Shown: piece by piece, positions 21,367-32,700 of the stretch | Layout of the letters: each line of letters starts with the position of its first letter | Numbering within the stretch: the stretch's first letter is position 1 | Assembly (NCBI GenBank): GCA_905221605.1 | Contig: CAJNDS010002096.1 | Coordinates: forward strand, 625,001-676,807 | DNA: 51,807 nucleotides | Source of the DNA: Symbiodinium natans | Taxonomy: Eukaryota; Sar; Dinophyceae; Suessiales; Symbiodiniaceae | Direction: 5' to 3' | Notes under the pieces: model-generated | Told to the model about the DNA's origin: nothing | The model's database searches: none | The model's input: the letters and a program-made list of their open reading frames with translations, nothing else | Made by a program: the position numbers and the translations under genes

Positions 21367-23743
21367 GAGAGAGAGAGAGAAAGAGAGCGTGAGCCGACCA
21401 GCTGACACAACCGGAGACACTGCATCATGGCGAGGAACAGAACGCAGAAGACCGACTGACAACAATGGGGACCGCGCAGCAGCTACAGGGGATGGAGGTG
21501 GAGCAACAGACCGAGTTCATCGTCGGGGACCACTTCCATGACCCCATCCACACACCGGCCACGAACTACACATTGAGCGCGAGTAGTGACACCAGCAACG
21601 GGGAAATTCACCGGGAAGCAACCTTTTGACCCCAGTGAACCGACTGAGGGATAAACACATACAGGCTCAGAAGGAGTCCTGTACTCGCACTGTACTGTGG
21701 CCGCGGGCCTCTTTGGGGGGACCCTCTTAAGCGTGGAGAAGAAGAAGAAGAATCATGTGGGGATGCCAGCCGATGGAAATAGGGGGCACGACCATCAACA
21801 AGCAGCTGCTCGAGAGCGAACGTCCCCGAGCCGGACCTATAGATCACATCATGCAGCGGATGGCATCATCGAGACCACAGAACAGCAACGAGAACAAGAG
21901 CACAGGGACACATGCCCGACCCAACCATGGCCCACGGCCGCATCAGCACTTCCGGACACGCAGATCGAAGAGGCATCGGGTGATCTTCGGGGGCGACCCC
22001 ACACAGGGGATCACAGGTCAGCTCGAACAACTTCTGGAAGACGGAGGTTGTGGTTTCGAAGGAGCTTGTATTTGTGTGGGGGAGGTTGAGGAGTTGCTAC
22101 GAAGGGTGGGGGGACCGGAAAGCCTCACGCCGACCTTTTGTGCAAGGACACATAGCGCTGACCCTCGGGTGCGCTGTCGCGCCGGGGGAGGGGACCTACC
22201 TCCACCCCCATCCCCGCTGAGAAGAAGAAGAAGAAGAAGCAGAAGAAGAAGAGAGAGAGAGAGGAAAAAAAGAGACACGCATAGTACAGTACGTGAATGT
22301 ACAGATGAACACAAAGAACGAGACTCTTAGTCATAAGGGCTATTCAAGGATACTGGTCGTCTTTGGAGCACCCTAGGAATTCCCAGACTTCCCAGTTCTC
22401 AACATTTCTCAACCTGAGACTTTCAGCGTTTCAGCGGGCCTGGTGTGAGGACGATGGAGACAGCCGAGGAGGCACAGGGATGGGCAGAGACCCCCACGCC
22501 GCCCCTCATCTTAGTTGGCTCCTAAAGCTGGAATTGTTGTGGCTGTACGTACCGGGGGTAGATTCCTGTTGGTTGTCTGATTTTGATTGATCTGTATTTG
22601 CGTCCAATAGCCACACAAGCCTTGGTTCTTAGTGGTCAAGGTCCTCCACGATGTTTTGATATGTTTTGTTTGCGTTTGGTAAATTTTCAACTGCGACAGG
22701 ATCGGGCCAGGAACATGTGCGCGCATGTTGCGATAGAAGGGCGAAACCTTAAGGAACTTCAGTAATTAACCTGAAGGACACTGGTAGGAAGGAGGCAGGC
22801 CTTGAGACGCATCTGGTAGAAAGAGTTAGCTAACGGCCATGTTCGGCCTTCATCTTAGTGATTAGTGCACCTAGACTGTTCTCGGGATTCTCAGGGGCCC
22901 CCTGCGATACTCGAGGGTCCTTGTTAAGGAACTTGTATACCCCCAGGGCAACTGAAAATGTAAGTTCCTGATCCAGATCCCAGTACTCAGGAGCTCTTCA
23001 GGAGTCATTAAGAGCTCCCGAAGAGTTCTTTTAAAGAGTTCTCTAAAAGCCCAAAGAAGTACCGAGGAATTTGGATGCGCTGCGCAGTGAAGGCATTTCC
23101 CTAGAGCGGCACTACACCGCCTCGAGCTCTCCCCCTTCCAGGCCGCGGCTTCTTAACCACTCACATAATGATTCATAATGATTCATAAACCTCACTCATG
23201 TATTGACTCCTCATATTTCCTCAGGTGGTTTCCATGTGATTTTCCATGGCTTCATGGCTTTTGGGCCTGAGGTTTCCCCCACTTTCCCACAGTGCAAAAG
23301 CCCGGGCGTTTGCTCCTTCATGGCTTTTTAACCTGAAAACCTTACCTCTTTAGCAAGAGCATGTTTGGGGAGTCCGAGTAAGTTGCCACACAAGATTCAG
23401 GTACCTTCCCTACTCCAAATCCTCCGATTTTCACGGGTTCATTGCGATGGCACTTAGGTGTTCCCTGTGGAGCGGACGTTTGCCCAGCCATGTCACACAT
23501 GGCAACTTACACGTCAACCGGCAAATGCTGTGGAACAAGACTCAAGATGAATTTCGGAAGATTTGCCTTTTCATTGTGACTAGAGGCATAGATGCAGATA
23601 TGATTGAAGGAGGTGCGCTTATTCTGGCAAAGCCTTTCATTCCTTCACAAGTTTCCCAACACCCCTGAGGAAAGACAACAACTCTGGTTTCGATGGCATT
23701 CCTCGTGCAATGACAGGGTTGGGCACTAAACTGAAGGAAGCAG
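21246..23743 (+). CDS. Arylsulfatase exons 1-4 (N-terminal active-site part)
   Basis: Exon 1 reads PHILMIIADDLGWADLG, the classical sulfatase start; an in-frame TAG at 21240 lies just upstream, so either ATG 21246 is the start or an acceptor such as CCACCAG|ACACCG joins a signal-peptide exon. Exon 2 reads VPRNLDALRSEGISLERHYT and then ASSSPPSR, equivalent to TPNLDxLxxEG...C-x-P-S-R. It ends AG at a GC donor and joins G at 23458 to complete the Arg codon. Exon 3 reads CSLWSGRLPSHVTHGN. Exon 4 reads NNSGFDGIPRAMTGLGTKLK and EAG, ending at a GC donor. Exon 1's GA donor (21319) and exon 3's GA donor (23539) are the least certain boundaries. Confidence 0.75.
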
Positions 23744-26700
23744 GCTGCCGGATTCGCAAGTACAGCGTTAGTGAGGTGGAATACACTGCACAGCATTGGG
23801 CAGTTCGGTATGTACAGGTATATACAGGTATGAGCCCGCCGCCTTTAGGGTCTATTTAGCTTTGGGTTTTTCTTATTGCTTAAAAAGAGCGAATATAAAT
23901 ATCGTAATACAAAAATACATATTTACACCTACATATGGCACGCAAATCTCATGCCCAGCGGTTCTAGGCCTAGCCGCACGCCATTACGAACTGCGAATTT
24001 CTGGTTGTTCTTATTTTCATTTGTTTCTCTTTGCTATCTGTGTATGCGTGTTCTTTTTTCAGCCTGCGTGAAAAAGTCGCTGTTTGGCTGCGGCAGAAGG
24101 GAAAGAGAAGTGAGAGAGGAGAGACAACAAGGAGGCCATTTTAATTTTCTGGAAGGGTATTGATTGAAAAGAAGAGAAGAGACAAGAAACAAGGAGACGG
24201 ATGGCACTCTTCTTTATCTATCATCTCTCCCTTCCTTGCCTCTCCCGTTTCCCTCTATAATTCAAAAGACAAGACCATTCTTGCTCTTCGCAGATCAGAG
24301 GAGAGATCAAAAGGAATGCAATTTTAATGGGAAGAGCAATGAAAAGAATGGAAGAGAAATGAAGACAGGAGAGGGAGGTGCAAAATCAGGCTAAGAGAAG
24401 ATGGTGCTCGTTTTCATCTTTCTTCTCTTGCTCTTTTCCTTTTCAAATAAACAACAAAAGGAAGAACAATGAACATGCAAAGGAACCCGTTTTCTTTTTC
24501 CATGTGGGAACAAGGAAAGAACAGAGGCGATAAGGCGAGAGGAGGGATTTGCTGAAGCATGGGGAGGGTCTACGGACAAGGAGCCAACCCCGCTCACTTT
24601 CCCCATCCATTGAAACAGGAAAAGAAAGGAACAGGGCCTCCATTCCCCTCTTGTTCTTCCTTTCTTGTGTTTTTGTCACATCAAGGGGAACAGGAGAAGA
24701 GAAGGGAGAGAGAAGGAGAGAGGAGAGACAAAAAGGATTGCATTTGTACTGGGAAGAGCAAAGAAAAGAATAGAAGAGAGATGAATAAAGGAGAGGGAGA
24801 GACAAAATAAGGCGCAGAGAAGATGGCACTCTTCTTTATCTATCCTCTCCCCCTTATCTCTCCCTGCCCTCTTTCTTTTCGAAATAAGAAAACAAAAAGG
24901 AAGAACTATGAGAAGGAGAAGGGGACGGAAAGGAACAGAAGGGATAGGCCGATAGGAGGGGGTATGGCAAGGTCCACGCGCAAGGAGTCACCCTCTGCTT
25001 ACCCTTCCACTGCCTTATCATACAAGTTCCTTTCTTGCGCTGTATCAGTTGAAAGGAAACAGAAGGAGAGAAGGGAAAGGGAAGTGAGAGAGGAGAGATG
25101 ACAAGGATGGCATTTTTCTGGAAGCGCAACTGTACCGGAATGTGGCCACAATAAGCAGGCCAGGGAGACTCAGGCGGGGCAACTGTAGCGGAATGTGGCC
25201 ACAACAAGCAGGCCAGGGAGGCTCAGGCGGGGCAAGTCTCTCCCTAATTAGAAAAAAACCAATCTTGCTCTTCGCAAATAGATAAGTGCCCTTCTTCCTC
25301 TTCAGGAAATCGCCTTTCCCTTATTTTGCTTTCTGAAGCGAATAAGAAAAAGAACAGATAAGAAGAAAGGACAGGGAATGACTAGGTAAAGAGAGGAGCT
25401 CTTCAATTTTGCATTACTTTTCCTTCTTGGGGGGTCCTTTTTTCTCCCTTGAAGATGCAGAAAACTCTCAAAAGGAACACCCGTTCCATCGCCCATTTAC
25501 TCTTCCCTTCCTTATCTCCTATGCTCTTTTCCTTAGTCATTGCAACAGGAGAAGACAGGAAAAGGGCCTCCATTCCCCTCTTGTTCTTCCTTTCTTGTGT
25601 TTTTGTCATATAAAGGGGAACAGGAGAAGAGAAGGGAAAGAGAAGGAGAGAGGAGCGATGAAAGGAACACAATTTTAATGGGAAGAGCCAAGAAAAGAAT
25701 GGAAGAGAGATGAATAAAGGAGAAGGAGAGACAAAACAAGTTGCAAAGAAGATGGCGCTCTTCTTAATCCATCCCCTCTTCCCTTTTTCTTTTCGAAATA
25801 AGAAAAACTAAGCAGGAAGAATTATGAAAAGGAGAAGGGTAAGGAAAAGAGCAGAAGAGATAGGCCGAAAAGAGTGATATGATGAAGTATGGCAAGGTCC
25901 ACACGCAAGGAGTCACCCTCTGCTTACCCTCCCACTGCCCTTATCATACAAGTTCCCTTCTTGTGGTTTATCAGCTAAACGGAAACAGAAGGAGAGAAGG
26001 GAAAGAGAAGTGAGAGAGGAGAGACAACAAGGATGCCATGTTAATTTTCTGGAAGGGTATTGAAAAGAAGAGAAAAGACAAGAAACAAGGGGACGGATGG
26101 CACTCTTCTGTATCTATCATCCTTGTCTTTCCCTTTTCCCTCTATAATTAGAAAAACAGGCGCCCTCTCTCGTCTTCAGGAACCCGTTCACTTTTTCCGT
26201 TTGGGAACAAGGAAAAGAACAGAGGCGATAGGGCGAGAGGAAGAATTTGCTGAAGCATGGGGAGGGTCTACGGGCAAGTAGCCAACCCCGCTCACTTGCC
26301 CCATCCATTGTGAAAAGAACAGGGCCTCCATTCCCCTCTTGTTCTTCCTTTCTTGCGTTTTTGTCATTTAAGGGGGAACAGCAGAAGAGAAGGGAAAGAG
26401 AAGGAGAGAGGAGCGATGAAAGGAACACAATTTTAATGGGAAGAGCCAAGAAAAGAATAGAAGAGAGATGAATAAAGGAGAGGGAGAGACAAAACAAGGC
26501 GCAAAGAAGATGGCACTCTTCTTTATCTATCCTCTCTCCCTTATCTCTGCAAGGAATAGAACAGACAGGAAGCAAGCAGACGGAGTGACAAAACTTGTCG
26601 CAAAGCTTTATATTATATATATCCCTTGTCTCTCCCTAATTAGAAAAAACCAATCTTGCTATTCACAGATAGATAGGTGCCCTTCTTGCTCTTCAGGAAA

Positions 26701-29700
26701 TCGCCTTTCCCTTATTTTGCTTGTTGAAGCGACTAAGAAGAACAACAGATAAGAAGAGAGGACAGGGAATGACTAGGTAAAGAGAGGAGCTCTTCAATTT
26801 TCCTCCCTATCTCTTATGTTACTTTTCCTCCTTGGGGGATGTCCTTTTTTCTCCCTTGAAGATGCAGAAAACTCTCAAAAGAAACGCCCGTTCCATCGCC
26901 CATTTACTCTTCAATTCGCTTCCTTATCTCCTATGCTCTTTTCCTTATTCATTGCAACAGGAGAAGACAGGAAAAGGGCCTCCATTCCCCTCTTGTTCTT
27001 CCTTTCTTGTGTGTTTGTCATATAAAGGGGAACAGGAGAAGAGAAGGGAAAGAGAAGGGGAGAGGAGCGATGAAAGGAACACAATTTTAATGGGAAGAGC
27101 CAAGAAAAGAATGGAAGAGAGATGAATAAAGGAGAAGGAGAGACAAAACAAGTTGCAAAGAAGATGGCGCTCTTCTTAATCCATCCCCTCTCCCTTATCT
27201 CTCCCTTCCCTTTTTCTTTTCGAAATAAGAAAAACTAAGCAGGAAGAATTATGAAAAGGAGAAGGGTAAGGAAAAGAGCAGAAGAGATAGGCCGAAAAGA
27301 GTGATATGATGAAGTATGGCAAGGTCCACACTCAAGGAGTCACCCTCTGCTTACCCTCCCACTGCCTTTATCATACAAGTTCCTTTATTGTGGTTTATCA
27401 GCTAAACGGAAACAGAAGGAGAGAAGGGAAAGAGAAGTGAGAGAGGAGAGACAACAAGGATGCCATTTTAATTTTCTGGAAGGGTATTGAAAAGAAGAGA
27501 AAAGACAAGAAACAAGGAGACGGATCGCACTCTTCTTTATCTATCATCCTTGTCTTTCCCTTTTCCCTCTATAATTAGAAAAACAGGCGCCCTCTCTCGT
27601 CTTCAGGAACCCGTTCACTTTTTCCGTTTGGGAACAAGGAAAAGAACAGAGAGGCGATAGGGCGAGAGGAAGAATATGCTGAAGCATGGGGAGGGTCTAC
27701 GGGCAAGGAGCCAACCCCGCTCACTTGCCCCATCCATTGTGAAAAGAACAGGGCCTCCTTCCCCTCTTGTTCTTCCTTTCTTGCGTTTTTGTCATTTAAG
27801 GGGGAACAGCAGAAGAGAAGGGAAAGAGAAGGAGCGAGGAGAGATAACAATAACACCATATTAATGGGAAGAGCCAAGAAAAGAATAGAAGAGAGATGAA
27901 TAAAGGAGAGGGAGAGACAAAACAAGGCGCAAAGAAGATGGCACTCTTCTTTATCTATCCTCTCTCCCTTATCTCTGCAAGGAATAGAACAGACAGGAAG
28001 CAAGGAGACGGAGTGACAAAACTTGTCGCAAAGCTTTATATATCTCCCTTGTCTCTCCCTAATTAGAAAAAACCAATCTTGCTATTCACAGATAGATAGG
28101 TGCCCTTCTTCCTCTTCAGGAAATCGCCTTTCCCTTATTTTGCTTTTTGAAGCGACTAAGAAAAACAACAGATAAGAAGAGAGGACAGGGAATGACTAGG
28201 TAAAGAGAGGAGCTCTTCAATTTTCCTCCCTATCTCTTATGTTACTTTTCCTTCTTGGGGGATGTCTTTTTTCTCCCTTGAAGATGCAGAAAACTCTCAA
28301 AAGGAACACCCGTTCCAGTTCCATCGCCCATTTACTCTTCAATTCCCTTCCTTATCTCCTATGCTCTTTTCCTTATTCATTGCAACAGGAGAAGACAGGA
28401 AAAGGGCCTCCATTCCCCTCTTGTTCTTCCTTTCTTGTGTTTTTTGTCATATAAAGGGGAACAGCAGAAGAGAAGGGAAAGAGAAGGAGAGAGGAGCGAT
28501 GAAAGGAACACAATTTTAATGGGAAGAGCCAAGAATAGAATAGAAGAGAGATGAATAAAGGAGAGGGAGAGACAAAACAAGGCGCAAAGAAGATGGCACT
28601 CTTCTTTATCTATCCTCTCTCCCTGATCTCTGCAAGGAATAGAACAGACAGGAAGCAAGGAGACGGAGTGACAAAACTTGTCGCAAAGCTTTATATATCT
28701 CCCTTGTCTCTCCCTAATTCGAAAAAGCCAATCTTGCTATTCACAGATAGGTACAGTACCCTTCCTCCTCTTCAGGAAATCGCCTTTCCCTTATTTTGCG
28801 TTTTGAAGCGACTAAGAAAAACAACAGATAAGAAGAGATGACAGGGAATGACTAAGTAAAGAGAGGATCTCTTCAATGTCCCTCCCTTTTTCTTATGTTA
28901 CTTTTCCTTCTTGGGGGGTCCTTTTTTCTCCCTTGAAGATGCAGAAAACGATCAAAAAGGACACCCGTTCCATCACCCATATATAGGGAGACAGAGAAAT
29001 CATGAGCATCAGCTGGGTTTGCTGCACCACTCAAAACTTCTCAAGTGACCTAGGCACACTCTGCGCCTATACGAGTACATTACAAGTACAAGTGCAAGTA
29101 CAAGCCTTCGTTTTTGAGGTAGAGGGCACGAAAGGTGGAGGAGGGCTGGGGGGGGTGGGGTAAAAGAATTATGTAGAGCTACTTATAAGGTTTATACAGT
29201 TTATGAAGTGGGCTCTTTTTTCTCCTTTGGCTAATTTTGGGCAACATTTGCCCTTTGGGCCCAATTTGGCCCCAAAAAAACGGCCCCAAAGGGCCCAACA
29301 ATGGGAAACGTGCGGCTGGATTTGGCCAAATTTTGCCGGACAGTCTGCGGGCAAAATTTGGCCAAATCGGGCTGCTCGTCGTACGCGATGAGAAATGCGC
29401 GGCTCGATTTGGCCAAATTTTGCCAAGCAGCCTCCGGGCAAAATTTGGCCAAATCGGGCTGCTCTTCGTAGGCGATGAAAAAGGTGCGGCTCGATTTGGC
29501 CAAATTTTGCCGGGCAGCTTTCGGGCAAAATTTGGCCAAATCGGGCTGCTCTTCGTAGGCGATGAGAAAGGCGCGGCTCGATTTGGCCAAATTTTGCCGG
29601 GCAGCTTTCGGGCAAAATTTGGCCAAATCGGGCTGCTCTTCGTAGGCGATGAGAAAGGCGCGGCTCGATTTGGCCAAATTTTGCCGAGCAGCTTTCGGGC

Positions 29701-32700
29701 AAAATTTGGTCAAATCGGGCTGCTCTTCGTAGGCGATGAGAAATGCGCGGCTCGATTTGGCCAAATTTTGCCAAGCAGCCTCCGGGCAAAATTTGGCCAA
29801 ATCGGGCAGCTCTTCGTATGCGATGAGAAATGCGCGGCTCGATTTGGCCAAATTTTGCCCGGAGCTTCCCCCCCTCCCAAGAATTAAATAGTGATTAATT
29901 TAAGTACGACGGGGAGGTTTCGGATTGAAATTATTTAAATTATTTAATTCTTAGGGGGCGGGGAGGGTGGTTCCCCCCCCTTTTCGGATTTCAACTATTT
30001 AAACTATATAATGTATTTACATTATTTGAATTGTTTAAATTGTTTAAATTACATGATGTAAATCATTTAATCAAAGCTTTATATATCTCCCTTGTCTCTC
30101 CCTAATTAGAAATACCAATCTTGCTATTCACAGATAGGTGCACTTCTCATGCTTTTTTGTGTTAGCACGGCTCTACTGACACATATTCCGCGAAAAATGT
30201 GTCATGCTTTTTGTCTTAGCAGAACTCTCGTGACACATATTCCGCGGAAAATGTGTCATGCTTTTTTTTGTTAGCACGCCTCTACTGACACATATTCCGC
30301 GGAAAATGTGTCATGCTTTTTGTGTTAGCACAGCTCTACTGACACATATTCCGCGGGAAAAGTGTCATGTTTATGTTGCTAAGAGAACTCTGGTGACACA
30401 TATTCCGCGAAAAATGTGTCATGCTTTTTTTGTGGTAGCACGGCTCTACTGACACATATTCAGCGGAAAAATTGTCATGTTTTTGGTGAAATTTACGAAC
30501 ACTTACCCCCCGATAAGCAAGACTTGGAATCACTCCGTTACAAGCAATCAATATTGGCACGCGGCCATTTTTTTCTTCTCAACTATCTCAAAGGGCGCAG
30601 TGTCTAGATCGCAAGCATAATTTCATTGTGTCTTGACGCATCATAGTGTACCAAAGTCTCTGCATCATAAGCATTGTTTTCTTTGCGCTTTAGTACAGTT
30701 TTTTGTACTAAGGTCTTTAAGCTGTAAGCACTTTTAACGGGAAAGGGCGAGGAGGATAGCTTATGATAACTATGACAATTTATCATAATTATGATACCTT
30801 ATCATAAGTATGATAACTTATGATAACTTATCATAATTATAATAACTTATCATAATTATGAAAAGTTGCTTATCATATTTATCATACTCTGAGATAAAGA
30901 ACTTGAAGTTATCATAATTATGATAATTTAGATCGGGAAGCTAAAGTTATCATAATTATGATAACTTATGATGGGGAAGTTGAAGTCATCATAATTATGA
31001 TAACTTCAGGTTGGTAGTTTGGAGTGGAGGGGCAGGAGGGGTTAGGTGCGAGTGGTGTGGGTGTAGTAAATTGTTGCAAGGGGGCTTGTTGGGGGTGATG
31101 GGGTCGGGGAGCAGGTTGCAGGTGCGACGCGGTGCGTGGGGTGGCGCTCTGCGAAGTGAGGTGGAAAATTGGGGAGGGGTAGGGGAGGGGAGAGGAGGGG
31201 TTAAAGCACAAGCCCTCCAGCCCCTCCCCTCCAGCCCCTCCAAGCCCCTCCAACCCCTCCAGCCCCTGCAGAGCCCTCCAGCCAGCCCCTCCAGCCCGCC
31301 CCTCCAGCCAGCCCCTCCAGGCGCCCCTTCAGCCTCCAGGTTCCTCCAGCCACTCCAGTTCTTCCAGTTCCTCCAGCCCCTCTAGCCTCTCCAACCCCTC
31401 CAGCCCTTGCAGCAGCCCCTCCAGCCAGCCAGCCCCTCCAGCCCCCTCCAGCCCCCTCCAGCCCCCTCCAGCTCCAGCCCATCCCTTCAGCCTCCAGGTT
31501 CCTCCAGTTCCTCCAGCCCCTCCAGCCCTACCTAAATAATTTAGTTTATGGCTTGGCTGAGTTTCCCCACAATTAAATTAATTTAAACGATTTAAACGAT
31601 TTAATTGGGTCCAATTAAATCGTTTAAATCCGACGCCTCAATTAAATAATTTAATTAGACCGTAGGATTTAAACGATTTAATTGGACCCAGTTAAATCGT
31701 TTAAATCGTTTAAATCGTATAAATTAATTTAATTGTGGTGGGAGGTGAGTACAGACAAGCACAGAGCCAATCAAATTATTTAAATCCGACGCCTCAATTA
31801 AATAATTTAATTAGACCGTAGGATTTAAATGATTTAATTGGTTTGGGTTTGCGATTTAACTCTTTGGCATAAAAGCTGAACCGAAAATCTTAGGGACCAG
31901 GGCTTGCGATTTGACTCCTTGCTCACCCCATAATCATAATGATATAAGACGGAAACATATAATAAAGATGACAAAAAGATGATAAACGACTACAAAAAGA
32001 TGACAGAAAGATGATAAAAGATGATAAAAGATGACAAAAAGATGATAAAAGATGATAAAAGATGATAAAAGATGATAAAAGATGATAAAAGATGATAACG
32101 ATAGAAGATGATTAAGATAAAATGCTTTCAAAAACAAAGTCCAAACGATGACCCGATTAAAAGATGATAAAAGATGATAAAAAGATGACAAAAAAGATGA
32201 TAAAAGATTATAACAAAAAGATAACAAAAGGTGATAACGATAGAATATGATTAGGATAAAGGATGCTTTCCAAACAAGATCCAAACGATGACCCGATTAA
32301 AAGATGATAAAAGATGATAAAAATATGACAAAATGATAAAAGATTACAACAAAAAGATAACAAAAATGTGATAACGATAGAATATGATTAGGATAAAGGA
32401 TGCTTTCCAAATAAGATCCAAACGATGACCCGATTAAAAGATGATAAAAGATGATGAAAATATGACAAAAATGATAAAAGATTACAACAAAAAGGTAACA
32501 AAAAGGTGATAACGATAGAATATGATTATGACAAAGGATGCTTTCCAAATAAGATCCAAACGATGACCCGATTAGAAGATGATTAAAGGTGACAAAAAGA
32601 ATAAATTAATTGAATTAATTGTACAGAATTGAATTAAATTATTTAAATCCCCCGGCCTCTTTAAATAATTTAAATAATTTATTTAAATTTAAACAAGTTA

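Noticed and set aside
22363-22590. Possible sulfatase exon with LSWLLKLELLWLYVPG
   Set aside because: It superficially resembles the LxxEGxxLxxxY region, but exon 23057-23141 matches far better and joins in phase.
24164-28658. Many 60-150 codon frames rich in Phe, Ser, Lys and Glu
   Set aside because: They repeat with the purine-rich satellite, occur on both strands, and lie inside a sulfatase intron.
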